Of a stretch of 64,000 nt of DNA, positions 10,057-21,206 are shown piece after piece. The stretch is taken from the NCBI GenBank assembly GCA_027405735.1, contig JAPEHQ010000014.1, forward strand, positions 372,001-436,000, read 5' to 3'. The notes under the pieces are model-generated. The model ran no database searches. It was not told where the DNA came from and saw nothing but the letters and a program-made list of their open reading frames with translations. The position numbers and the translations under genes were made by a program. Each line of letters begins with the position of its first letter. Position 1 is the first letter of the stretch. Source of the DNA: Mucor racemosus (lineage: Eukaryota > Mucoromycota > Mucoromycetes > Mucorales > Mucoraceae).

Positions 10057-11510
10057 TTATTGATTTTATCCCTATGATTTTCAACTTTCTTCGCCCAATA
10101 TTGAGTCAAATTTTGCCAAACTTTTAAATAAAATGTAACTTCTGTCTATGGGCCATTGGCATCTCTCAGAAAATAGAAACATTAATAGCAGAATATAATA
10201 ACTGCACTGGCCAAGCATTGACCAAAATTGACCTAAAATTGATTATAAAAATTGAGCACCAAACTTGAGGTGCTACTGTTTTATATTCACAAGATAGATC
10301 CAACTTTAAGCTACTCTGCATTTTTTGTTTCAGTGAAAAATATTGATTTTTCGTCGAGAAAATCAAATAATAGTTCACATTACAGCTTAATGCCAACAAT
10401 ACCTGGGTTCCAAAATTAATTTTTGAAATCGATCAGAAAATGTTAAAAAAAACAAAATCGTTTAATGGCTCATGAACTGTAAAGTAAGTATACCTAGTGT
10501 ATTAAACGGTTTTTGTAGAGTTTTAAATTCTTCATCCATCTAAGCAAAATGCAAAAAAATGTTCCACATTAAATTTTACGTAAAATGCGATTGAAATTTT
10601 AAAGGTTTTTTCAAGATACACATCACTTTTTATAAGCATATTTAAAATATAATACACTGAAATGATGCGCAAAAACATTATCCATCGATTGAGCTATTGC
10701 AAAATCTTCTAGCTACATTATTCGTAGAGAAAACAACAGTTTTGTCCAAATTTTTTTCTGTTTCAGAATTTGGGATGAGGGTATACAAGGGGAAAATGGA
10801 CGCTAGAAATGGAGGTACCTTTTTGTACACATTTTTGAGGATATCTCCATGAAAAATCAATATTTTGAAAAAATCTAAATTGGGTGTGAGAGAGCTCAAC
10901 GAGCTTAATGACATGAATGTAAAAAAATGTTACTCAATTTAACCAATATTTTAAAACCTAATATAGAAATGTCAAAAAAATGAAAAAAAAAAAGTGCTCA
11001 GAATCTTTTTGTACTAACATATGTTATAGAGCGCTTTAAAACAAGTAAGCTTTATTATTAAAAAGTGCTAGTATAGCTTAATTTTTAGTAGAGGTATGAA
11101 GGTTCAAAGTTTTGATTTTTCTCAGTGAATTGGTGGTAAAAATCTGAAACATTAGCACTAAAAATGCTATACCAACAGCTAGGAATAGGATATTTTAGGA
11201 TATTTATTTTTGGGTTAAAGCTGATCGTCTCAGGCACATTGGCATATAATTGTTTCTTGGTGCTATTTAGTGAAAAAAAAAACTGAGCAGAGATAAAAAG
11301 TCGGACCCAGTTTTCAAGAAAAAAGCCGTAAATTTTTCATGGTTTTGGTTCTTTTGTGAGATGTAGAATAAATTTAAGAACAAATAGCATAATGCGGCCA
11401 ATTCATATTTATTTAGCAATGTCTTAAGGTATATCCAAAAAATTTTTAATACAGGTTTAGTTATAAAAAGGGGGCACGCCTCGATTTGAAGGTTGAAAAA
11501 TCAATTTTAT
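10057..11510 (-). repeat. Dispersed repeat R1, copy b (longest copy)
   Basis: Same family as 101-1165, with the open SIFPLYTLIPNSE frame at 10678-10914. This copy keeps an extra flank, 10057-10195. Read on the plus strand, it encodes PMIFNFLRPILSQILPNF..AIGISQKIETLIAEY. A related peptide is found at 50.7-50.9 kb, suggesting R1 once had a larger protein. The edge near 11510 (TTATAAAAAGGGGGCACGCC) aligns with the start of copy c at 18733. Confidence 0.75.
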
Positions 11511-11874
11511 TTAAGAAATGGTGTTCTGTATACCTGGATGGTGCTTTTAGGCTTGGACAGTATTCTGTAGGCTTTTTTTTTTTTTTTTAGCATAAAAGCC
11601 AATATATTGTAATCTGTTTTGCATAGTTTCTTGTATAAGAATAAATAAACAAAAAAATCATACAATTGAAATGTCAAAAGTGTTTAAACTTTAAGAAACT
11701 ACATTGATTGCCTCTGAAATTTGATTTGAAAACTCTTGAAATTTGTAAAATGTAATAAAAAGTTCATAATTACGTTGAAATGCATTCATGAAACCGAATA
11801 GTGTATTTGGTATATGTAAAGGCTTACTTTTTATTATTGAATAATAGAAATAAGGGTATCTGTCTATTAATTGA
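11511..11874. other. Intergenic, 3' of the CEP104-like gene
   Basis: AT-rich flank with a T17 run near 11573-11590. It contains the expected 3' UTR of the minus-strand gene that ends at 11875. No other feature was recognised. Confidence 0.4.
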
Positions 11875-14800
11875 CTATTTAACTGATTTCTTTCTTGGAT
11901 TCTTGGTACATTTGTTGATTAAATGAGATTTCCATTGAGTCTCTGAGGAGCGAGTCATTTCTAATTGACAGAAAGGACATCTGGATTGATTTACAGCAGT
12001 TTCTATATAAATTTACAAATATATAAACACGATATTCACAACAAAATATGAAAATAACTAACCTGTGCATGTCTTTTTCAACGTATGCTTCTTCCATTGT
12101 TCTATAGGAATTGATTGCTGACATTGTGTACATTGTTTTACCAAATGCTTCTTTTCGCAATCAGTTTTCAAATGGTCTTTTAGTGTGGATACTTCCAAAA
12201 TCTTTGTAGATAAAATTAGCTCGGTACTGTTTGTAATTTATGGATAAATACTTACAATTTGGCACATGGGACAATTGGTAAGTACAGGACATTGATTATA
12301 GTAGTGAGAGATAAGTGTATCTTCGTTGAAATTATCGTTGACTTCGTCACAGAAAATGCATACATTTCTAGATAAATTTGCATTAATATTACTCATTAGT
12401 AGTAAAATATGGCGATTAATTTTAGCTTACGTTTTTTCATCTTCTTCCGCTATAGCAGGTTGTTGTTGTCTAGTACTTTTAGTCTACACGCATATAATCA
12501 TTTGAGTCATTTTCCTAAAATGTTGAGATGATGTGGTTTACCTTTTTTGAACCTGTTGTACCACTAGTAGTACGCTTATCACCTTTAGCTCCTAATATAC
12601 ATAAAAACGTGTGCTCAGTGCTTGATTGTTTATTTCTATACGATACACCAAACAAACCTGTTTTTTTAACACTGGTGGTGGCACCACCATTGCCATTTGC
12701 TTTCCTGGCTATTGCTTTTTGCATACTTGTAGACGTTGAAGTTTGAATCTTTTTTCTATTGTCCAGTTTCTTCAATTCCTATTTTATGTTAGTTTGCTTA
12801 TTTAACAGATTGAATATTATTTACCTGCTCAAGTAATTTGACTGTATCATTATCCAAAAATATACATATATTTTTGTAATCTGCCGCATCTCTTTGTTGT
12901 TGGTATTGTGCAACCAAAATCAATAGTTCCCAGGCAGATTTACGCACATCAGCATGAGGATGCTTAGTTAAATATGAAACAATGAATTTCATCAAATCCT
13001 TGCGATAAGCACTTGGGTCTGATGTCCATTGATGTGGAATCAATGATTTTTTGGTGATAATGGTGACTAAATCTAATCGTGCCTTTGCATCTTTCATATT
13101 TCTAATTATACGTTCGCCAAGACAAAGTGCAACGAGACTTGAATATCGCTCAATTAAGTCTAGAATTGTCTTTGTGGCGGTTAGTTTGATGCCAGGATTG
13201 TTATCACTTGTACGCATCAATACACGAGAGAAGAATTTTTCCATCCAAGTATATAATTGCTGATCATTTTCACTCATATTTTGATTGATAATTTCTAAAA
13301 GATGTGCTTTGCATAAATAAACAGAATTATTTATGTTTATGCGATCAACACTTACCCTGTACATGCTTCCATGATTGAATTGCTTGATTAAAAATAGATT
13401 CTCTTGAATCCATAATAGCTTCTTGAACCATGAGTATAGATGCATGGATGAATTTTTTGGTTTTTAGTGGATTCTCAAGTTGCACAGATGTCATCAACTG
13501 GGTGAGTTGACTTAATCCATTTTGTCTACATTTCACTTTGACGCTCATGATATTCGCAACTAAATCCTCTCCAAATTGTTCAATGGCTAATTCACAAGAT
13601 TCTACATCATCTTCAGTTAAGGGTTCAGGAATGGTTTCTGGATCTACTGGCTCTTGTTTTGCTACAACCACTGGCTCCTCCTCTTCTTCTTCTTCCTCGA
13701 TCTTGGTATCAGTGATTGGAATACGCGCGGATAATAATGATGGACTATTAGTAACTGAATCAATGTTATTGATTGATAATGCATCAAAACTTGTCCAATT
13801 AGCAATAGCCTCGTCTAACAATTGATCATTTGAGTTTGTGTTGGTAGTAGCAGCAGATGCTAATTTTGATTCCTTTTCAATAGATACTGATTGAATATCA
13901 GGAATTGTATTCTGAATAATAACGTTATATAAAAATGTTTGTTTTGAATACCCACTGCATGCATACCTCTTGTAAATCATCGCTAACTTCTTCTTCCGAG
14001 TATTCTTGCTCTAAATCACTGTTATAATCAATAGTATCAAATGGTAAAATGTCGCCATCTCTAGTAATTTGAATACCAGATTGTTTCAAAAGAGATTCAG
14101 CTGTTTGTCTGACCTGAGTCATATCGGCCTAAATGGATGGGAAAAAAGCTCAGGAAAACATCAACAAAAATGTTTCTTATTTCACACTACCTTGATTTTA
14201 TCCGCTTCATCATAGTCTTTCGTTGCCACGGCTTGTTGCTTATCATTCTCTAGGTTCATCAAGAATCTCCATAATCCTGTTAATCTATCACCCAATTCTT
14301 TATATAATTTTGCTTCTTTATAATCCTCATCTACAAGATGAAATTATTGAGTATGTACAAAGAGCAAATCATGAAGAGATTTACCTTGAGCTGCATCTTC
14401 TTCTGCATTCTGAATTACTTGCACCCAATATTCCAAGTCAAAATCAGCATTAGTATTATGGATCTGCAACGATCTTTCCTCCTCCTCGTCTTCCTCCTCC
14501 TCTTCGTTAAGCTGTTGTAACTGAGATGCAATCTATATAAAGAAAAACGTGAAATATTTAGGATCAGTCAGGACATGAACCATGCGTTTTGATTGCTGAT
14601 CAATAAGGATTTACATTTTTATGAGGATATTTTGATGATGATGGCGATGGATGAACCGAGGTAACAGCATCATGTTGCAATGGATAGCCCAAGATATTCA
14701 TGGCCAATATGCCAACCTGTTTTGTTTGTAATATAAATATTTGTGCTAAATTATATTACATGGATCAGCATTATCTCTTGTTTTTACCTGTTTATGGATA

Positions 14801-15343
14801 TTTAATCTGTTTCCATGGCAACCCTTCATTACTAGTCGAATGTATTCACAATCCGCTTGGATTTTGATCGACTTGAGCTCTCTGTCTTGAAAACGATTAT
14901 TGTTGTCTAAATTTACAAAACTATAATTCAATTGCGTATAAGATATTTGATATATGTTTGATATATCAAGATAATATTTACCCAAGTCTGGTAAATTGAA
15001 TATACATGGCATCTTGCTCTTGTTCCTTGGTTATGCCGACGTAAAGTTCAATCTGAGAGGCAATCTTATAATGATGAGATAAGATTTCAACCTTATGAAT
15101 ACGATTGAGACCTGAACTTAGTCTTAAAATTAAATCTTGTGGGTATTCTGGATGTCTAAAATATTTTTGTTGGGAATGTATGTTTTTGAATTATTTATAT
15201 ATTTCATACTTTTGTGTTTGCCAGCCTCGATGGCTTATGGTTTGGATAGCACCTTCAAAAGGTTCTGCTAAAGATTCTGGTTTATAATCTTGATCAAAAG
15301 ATGAGCAATGTGCTATTTCAAATGGAACGGATTCTATTGTCAT
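11875..15343 (-). CDS. CEP104: CEP104 (centrosomal/ciliary-tip TOG protein) homologue
   Basis: Fifteen exons: 15343-15210, 15155-14982, 14920-14788, 14716-14615, 14532-14385, 14330-14191, 14128-13967, 13911-13356, 13294-12825, 12778-12658, 12591-12542, 12483-12431, 12367-12256, 12201-12063 and 12002-11875. All junctions keep phase, giving 873 aa (animal CEP104 is about 925). Domain order is that of CEP104: an N-terminal jelly-roll (RGWQTQKHPEYPQDLILRLS, HHYKIASQIELYVG, RELKSIKI, HKQVGILAMNILG); an acidic coiled-coil region (LYKELGDRLTGLWRFLMNLE); a TOG array about residues 435-670 (FFSRVLMRTSDNNPGIKLTA); and a C-terminal tandem zinc-finger block from residue 749 (CIFCDEVNDNFNEDTLISHY, CPMCQ, CTQCQ, CPFCQLEM). 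In animals and algae CEP104 binds tubulin at ciliary tips and centrioles. Exon 9 could start 12 nt earlier (13306). The identity is secure; the job in this organism is not known. Confidence 0.93.
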
Positions 15344-16589
15344 AATGGTATAATACACGTAAGAAAGAGAAAAGAAAGAAATTCAGGGGCTATAGAAAAA
15401 TTAATTATAAAAAAAGGTACAAGCTCTACAAAATTATTTAAACTCGTGGTTGATATACTTTTTACTTCAATTAGACACATGTCAAGTATTTTAACTTTTT
15501 AGCATATTTATTATAAATGCATTTTCAATAGTGGATCTCTTTGCTCCTCTTTCGTTGTATAATGATATTTTATTATTATTTCAATTCTCGGTATCGGCAG
15601 AAAATTTGCCCCACACTTACCTTGATGTCATGACGATAAACCACGCGATAGGAAAAACAACGACCGAGAACTGCGCTTCAATCCATTTCTTTCATATCAA
15701 AAAGAGATCGGCTGCTTCTATGTTTGTTAGCCATTCATAAACAAAACATAGAACCATGAAATAAATCGGGATACGCTAAAATAGAATATATTCATGAATG
15801 AATGAGCACAAGAAAGAAAAACTTAAATGCCGTTATTCTATACAATTGTTTTATCATTTTCCCCCGAGATTTTCTAGCGAAACCTTTCAACCGAACCGAT
15901 TTTTTTTTTACTCGTGAATTTGAATTAAAGAATTTATTACTAGGCACTTTGAGCTGAGTAATCTATCAAGTTCTTAGTAATGGAATGATCTACTTGGATT
16001 GTTTACCCTTTCTATTTTGCATATGCAATGTAACCACAGCATGGCTGACAAGAATATCTTCAATTGGGTTTTGTTTTCTATTATAAATCTGAATCAGAAA
16101 GAAACTTGAGAATCTGATTCTTTGTCATGAAAAATCAAAAGTCAGTTTTTTTCTAGTTACAATTGATCATTATCAAACTGGTGTGCGTAGAATTCTCCTT
16201 TAAATAATTATTCCAGGGGAAGTAGCTCAATTGATCGAATCGAACAAAACGAAACACACGGATAAAACAAAAAACAAAAAAAAAAAAAAAAAAAAAAAAG
16301 AGATCTGGGTCACCTACACAACATACAAAGAACCTCTTTGTATTACCTTAAAGAAGAACCGCGCATTTTTAGTGAGTTTCTTGCCCTTGACAACAAGAAT
16401 GCAACGCCCCTCGTCTCTTTGTATTAGAACCTCCAAGAGACGGGTGTAACAATTACTTTACAAAATTAGAAATAGCCAAGCCAATGGAACTTGACATCTA
16501 GCGTCATTTTGCCTTTTTTAAAAGAATTGGGCACCTTGGAAAAGGGGAGCCGGGCAATCAATTGATTTTTTGATTTCTGATTCAACATG
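15344..16589. other. Divergent intergenic region between CEP104-like and Ser/Pro-rich gene
   Basis: About 1.2 kb with the promoter of the CEP104-like gene on the left and that of the plus-strand gene on the right. It contains a poly-A run near 16277-16298. Short open frames here are low-complexity or AT noise. No tRNA or repeat copy was found. Confidence 0.45.
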
Positions 16590-16600
16590 TATATAAATAG
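16590..16600 (+). promoter_or_regulatory. TATA box of the Ser/Pro-rich gene
   Basis: The run TATATAAATAGAGG begins at about 16590, some 80 nt upstream of the ATG at 16674. It is one of the few clean TATA consensus matches in the window placed correctly for a neighbouring gene. Confidence 0.6.
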
Positions 16601-16673
16601 AGGGTTCAAAATGTTTCCGCTTGTCTATTTTATTTGCTCGCTCTTTATCTAAAATTTTCTACAACACTTTATC

Positions 16674-17432
16674 ATGGTCGAATTATCACTAAAAAATAAA
16701 AAACTCCCTCGCTTAAACTTGATTCATCGCAATTGCACCAAAAAAGAAGAATTGCCATCACTTGGTTCAGGCATTGGCAATGCTTACAATAATACTGTTT
16801 CAAATTCAATCATCAGAAATTACAATAGTGATCCTTATATGCCTCATATCGCAAGACCTCAAACGTCTTCGTCATCTTCATTGCCTCAAAAACCAAAGTC
16901 TTCCAAGCATCCAATTCGCCATTGTAGTTCATCAAGTCCTCATTTACCTACAAGATTAATGACAGATCCTCATCAGCATTACTATAATGCCCCTCCTTCT
17001 CCTGCTTCTCCAAGTAATACATTTTATTGTAACTATCCTCCACTTTCTCCTCCTCCATTGTCTCCAACAAACACATCATTTGCTACTTCTTCAAGACCTT
17101 CATGGAGGGAAATGACACGATCACCTACATATCAACCTGCTAGTTCCATCTCAAGTACTGATGATGATGAGCAAAATGATGAATCTGATTCTGATTCTGA
17201 TGACAATGCGCCTCTTGGTTTGATGTTATCACCTCGTCCTATAGAATATGGTAAGCCTTTTTCTTTATTAAGTGATCTTGATGAGGATGGAGATGATGAT
17301 CTTGTCCCAATTGCTCGGTTATCCATCTCTCGTGAAAATAAGCATCATATGTCGGCTGCTGAAAAGTATAAGCAAAAAGTAAGAGCCAAGCTCCACATGG
17401 ATAATATAGATTCCAATCCATTTCTCAATTAA
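16674..17432 (+). CDS. Disordered Ser/Pro-rich protein, function unknown
   Basis: A single-exon frame of 252 codons. The N-terminus is basic (MVELSLKNKKLPRLNLIHRN). The middle is Ser/Pro-rich with several SP and PPLSP sites that could be proline-directed phosphorylation targets (SPPPLSPTNTS). An acidic stretch follows (DESDSDSDDNAPLGLMLSPR). The C-terminus has a short better-ordered block, DDDLVPIARLSIS then AAEKYKQKVRAKL, an amphipathic helix likely to be the conserved functional element. No catalytic or binding domain was recognised. A TATA box and Met at the 5' end plus codon regularity argue that it is real. A nuclear or signalling adaptor role is only a guess. Confidence 0.75.
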   Translation: MVELSLKNKKLPRLNLIHRNCTKKEELPSLGSGIGNAYNNTVSNSIIRNYNSDPYMPHIARPQTSSSSSLPQKPKSSKHPIRHCSSSSPHLPTRLMTDPHQHYYNAPPSPASPSNTFYCNYPPLSPPPLSPTNTSFATSSRPSWREMTRSPTYQPASSISSTDDDEQNDESDSDSDDNAPLGLMLSPRPIEYGKPFSLLSDLDEDGDDDLVPIARLSISRENKHHMSAAEKYKQKVRAKLHMDNIDSNPFLN

Positions 17433-18732
17433 CTTTTTTTTTTTGAAACCTCCTTTTAATCATGTAAATTTTCAATTGTAATTAACTCTTTTTTATATAA
17501 CCATCCCACATAAGTAATTATTTCATTCATTGTTATCATTCATTATAAATATATATCATATTCTCAATAAACACCATAAAATGTGCACATTGTCTGACTG
17601 AGCAGTAACAACAAACAAACAAATAAACAAAACATTTGCTCAAAAAAAATAAGCCCCAAGATAGATATTTACAGAGGCTAAGCTCACAAAACACATTTTC
17701 TTTATATATTTCAGATTTGCTATTTTTATAATAGCCTCCCTTCTATTTTGTAAAAATAGAAAGGCATGCCGAAAATAAGAAGCGTCTTTTTAAAAGTTTT
17801 TGGCTGATTGAGAAATAAATGTGCTGTTCCCTGTCAGTGTTATCAATAAACTGCAGCCAACAATCACATGATTCAAGTGAGCGATCCCTCCCCCCATCAC
17901 GTTAGGTTTGGTCGATCATTTTTTTTTCAGTATTATACTTTAACAAACATCATGTTTGGACCTATTGAGGTTAAATCATGTGCGTTAATTGACAATGTCA
18001 ATTGGAAAAGCATACACAACAATAGTATTGAATACCCATCGTCATACATGTTCATGTAATTCACCTTTCTTGGCAGCAATATCTTTTTTTCTTTCGTAGG
18101 TTGAATACCATAATAGCTTTTGTATGATCAAAAATAGCAATTAAATATAATCGCACTGCCTTATCACACATCAATTTGACGCGATTATGTAAGTACGCTA
18201 CTGTTTGCTCATAAATCATGGCACTATCCCAAGGCTTTGTTTGCATATAGCGTAACCACTGGCCAATCTATTATAAAATTACTGCCAAGCATTTAAAAAA
18301 TCACCTGTTCATTTCGCCATGGAGTTACTCTTATAATTCAATTGATCGACAGAAAAAAAGCCATTACAACTAAATAAGTACCTATATTTGGTATTTTCAA
18401 TTTAATCTTACATTGAAATATGCATATCAACCAGCAGCATAATTACGGCACAACTCAAATTACCTGAATACATATGAATACAGCCAAAATATACTTATTT
18501 AATTATTTATATTTAAGTTTGGATAAACTGAATTATATAATACCTGCTTATTTAAATATATCTATATAATTGCGTGATATAATACATGTTGAATTGAATC
18601 ATTCAGCGGACTAAAAAGATATGATACAGTAGATGAGTATCATACTACACTCCATACATTAATTGGTTACACTTTGCTAAATAAAAGTTTCAGTTCTCAA
18701 AAAAAGAGAAGTTTATGATTATTGCACAATGA
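17433..18732. other. Intergenic, with one possible decayed exon
   Basis: Mostly AT-rich with no repeat copy. On the minus strand, 18063-18270 reads IGQWLRYMQTKPWDSAMIYE followed by QTVAYLHNRVKLMCDKAVRL, a helical peptide with protein-like composition, preceded by an intron-like acceptor at about 18271. The upstream exon does not join in frame and no family was recognised, so it is noted as a possible pseudo-exon only. The rest shows nothing. Confidence 0.35.
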
Positions 18733-20075
18733 CTCTTCAACTTTAAAATCGGAGTATGCCCCTTTTTATAACTAAACCTGTATTAAAAAAATCTTGGGTA
18801 TAGCTCAAGACGCTGCTAAATAGATATGAATTGGCCGCATTATGCTATTTGTTCTTAAATTTACTCTACATCTCACGAAAGAACCAAAATCATGAAAAAT
18901 TTACGGCTTTTTTCTTAAAAACTGGGCCCGATTTTTCATGCCTGCTCTATTTTTTGTTTTCACTAAATAACACCAAGAAAAAAATATATGCCAATGTACC
19001 TGAGATACCCACCTGTAATCCAAAAACAAGTATCCGGAAATATCCTATCTTTTGCAGTTGGTATAATATTTTTAGCGCTAATGTTTCGAATTTTTACAGG
19101 TATTTCACTGCTAAAAAGTAAAATTTTGAGGCTTCATATCTCTACAAAAAATTAAGTTATACTAGAACTTTTTGATAATCAAACTTACTTGTTTTGAAGC
19201 GCTCTGTAACATATTTTAGTATAAAAAGATTCTGAGCATTTTTATTTTTTTTTTATTTTTTTTGACATTTCTATAGTAGATTTTGAAATATTGATTAAAC
19301 TGAGCAGAATTTTTCTCACATTCATATCATCGACATCATTGATATCTCTCGGACTCAATTTAGTTTTTTCTAAAATATTGATATTTCGTGGAGATATCCT
19401 CAAAAATGTGCCCAAAAAGATACCTTCGCTTCTAGCTGCAATTTTTCCCTTGTATACCCTCATCCCAAATTCTGAAACAGAAAAAAATTTGGACAAAAAT
19501 GTTGTTTTCTCTACGAATAATGCAGCTAGAGAGTTTGGCAATATCTTTATCGAGAGATAATATTTTTGTGCACTATTTCCATTAATTTTATTAAAAATAT
19601 GCATATAAAAAGTGATGTGTATCTTGAAAAAATCTCCAAAATTTCAATCACATTTTACGCAAAATTTAATGTGGGATTTTTTTTTGAATTTTGTTTAGAT
19701 GGATGTAGAATTTAAAACTGTACAAAAACTATTTAATACGCTAGGTCTACTTACTTTACAGTTCATGAGCCATTAAACGATTTTGTTTTTTTTAACATTT
19801 TCTGATCGATTTGGCAAATCGATTTTGGAACTCAGTTATTATAGGCATTAAGCTGTAATGTGAATTATTATTTTGATTATCTCGATGAAAAATCAATATT
19901 TTTCGCTGAAACAAAAAATGCAACGTAGCTTTTAGTTCGATCAGTTTTTTCAATATAAAAAATTAATATCTCAATCTAGGTGCTCAATTTTCATAATCAA
20001 TTTTAGGTCAATTTTGGTCAATGCTTGGCCAATACGCTTATATTCTGGTATTAACCCTTTTATTTTTGAGAAGAT
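18733..20075 (+). repeat. Dispersed repeat R1, copy c
   Basis: A well-preserved R1 copy. It begins near the motif TATGCCCCTTTTTATAACTA and runs to about 20075, where TACGCTTATATTCTGGTATT matches the R1-type fragment at 50.74 kb. Both overlapping frames remain open: SIFPLYTLIPNSE type on plus (19291-19560), and the FGMRVYKGKIAARSEGIFLG type on minus (19242-19604, 120 codons). The minus frame is the longer and is conserved in copy d, so it may be the ancestral coding strand. No domain was recognised. Confidence 0.75.
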
Positions 20076-20199
20076 TGAAATGGACAAGATTTAGAATAAA
20101 TATTATTGCAAGAAGATTGTATAATTTAATAAAGGAACTTGTTAAATTAAATCATACACAAAAACTGAAGAAAATTTTTATTTACATATAAATAGAACA

Positions 20200-20360
20200 A
20201 ATTATTGATATTATATAAAGATTCTCTTCAGTTTTAGTGTGCTCTTTCATTTTATAACAGTTTTCCTTTATTTTTATTAAATGATTTAATATATATTTTA
20301 GCTTTGAAATTGATATAATCTCCTGGCATAGCAATGTTGTAAAAGTTGAGATGGAGGATG
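20200..20360 (+). repeat. LTR-like segment S, copy 1
   Basis: The segment around CAGTTTTAGTGTGCTC and AGTTTTCCTTTATTTTTATT, ending at TATAATCTCCTGGCATAGCA, is matched in reverse complement at about 41335-41445. In both places it sits just after an R1 copy and near an R2 copy, but on opposite sides of R2 relative to R2 orientation, as expected of a terminal direct repeat. The internal retrotransposon genes are absent. Confidence 0.5.
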
Positions 20361-20989
20361 AAGTCACTGATATCGTCAATGGTAACTGTAATTCACAGAA
20401 ATTCCGAAATTACGCCCTGTCAAACAAGAAAGTCTTGAATAGACAATGAAACAAGAAATTGTCCACAGAATTAGTAACAGATGAGCAAATGACACAAGAA
20501 GGGAACAAGCGAACATACAATGAGTAATGAGTCAAACATTTCAGTTTCATTCATGCAAAACCTTACCTCATTCCTTATATAAATACTACAAAAAAAATCA
20601 TTACATGATCCCTTGTAGATTTATCTGTCTTGTTACACTCCCTTTACTTTTATTTATTCATTAATAAATATCTAAATTACAAATAAAAACACCAACCTTC
20701 ATCAATTCAGTGATCACCAATTTATAATAACAAGAATAATATCTATAAGCATATTATCCACCTTTGTTGTTAGTCCAAAATTACAGATCATTACAGAACA
20801 GTTGGAAAAGCTCCGTTCAAGAGAGCTTGATGAGGGATACAATTATTGGTGAGTCGATAAAAAACGATACATTCCTTTAAATCGTTGTCATGGACAGGCA
20901 CCAGAAAATGTTCCATGCGGATGTTGTTGCATAAAATCATCAACATCCAAGCACAATTAGCGAAGCATTGAAACAAAGCAACTCACAAT
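20361..20989. other. Repeat-island spacer, possible solo LTR
   Basis: The interval starting TGTCAAACAAGAAAG at 20418 contains a TATATAAATA box (about 20575) and several AATAAA-like signals before about 20720, the layout of a solo LTR. No partner copy or target duplication could be shown. The remainder is unassigned. Confidence 0.3.
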
Positions 20990-21115
20990 CTCTGTAAGCA
21001 CGGTAGCACGGTTAAATCATGATTGATCCATTTCATTCTATAGATTACTACTATCAAACAGATTTAATAATGGTTCAATAGTGCCTTAAATTACATCTCA
21101 GGAGCTCAATGTCAA

Positions 21116-21206
21116 ATCAATATAAAAAGCCATACTTTTATATCTAAATAAACGATACCTTGTTTTTATTATACAGTTAAATAACTGATTCATTACTCAT
21201 TCTCTT
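21116..21206 (+). repeat. About 90-bp direct repeat, left member
   Basis: The stretch AAAAAGCCATACTTTTATAT through CTGATTCATTACTCATTCT recurs nearly unchanged at 24751-24838, 3.6 kb away in the same orientation. A more diverged version, reversed, lies in R2-B near 45836-45925. It could be the residue of terminal repeats of a lost element. Confidence 0.7.

Noticed and set aside
16210..16250. tRNA gene, suggested by GTAGCTCAATTGATCGAA
   Set aside because: The sequence resembles a D-arm, but no T-arm GTTCGAATC or acceptor pairing follows within 80 bp.
16231..16449. 72-codon frame with poly-Lys
   Set aside because: The poly-Lys comes from the A-run at 16277-16298 and no protein-like region remains.
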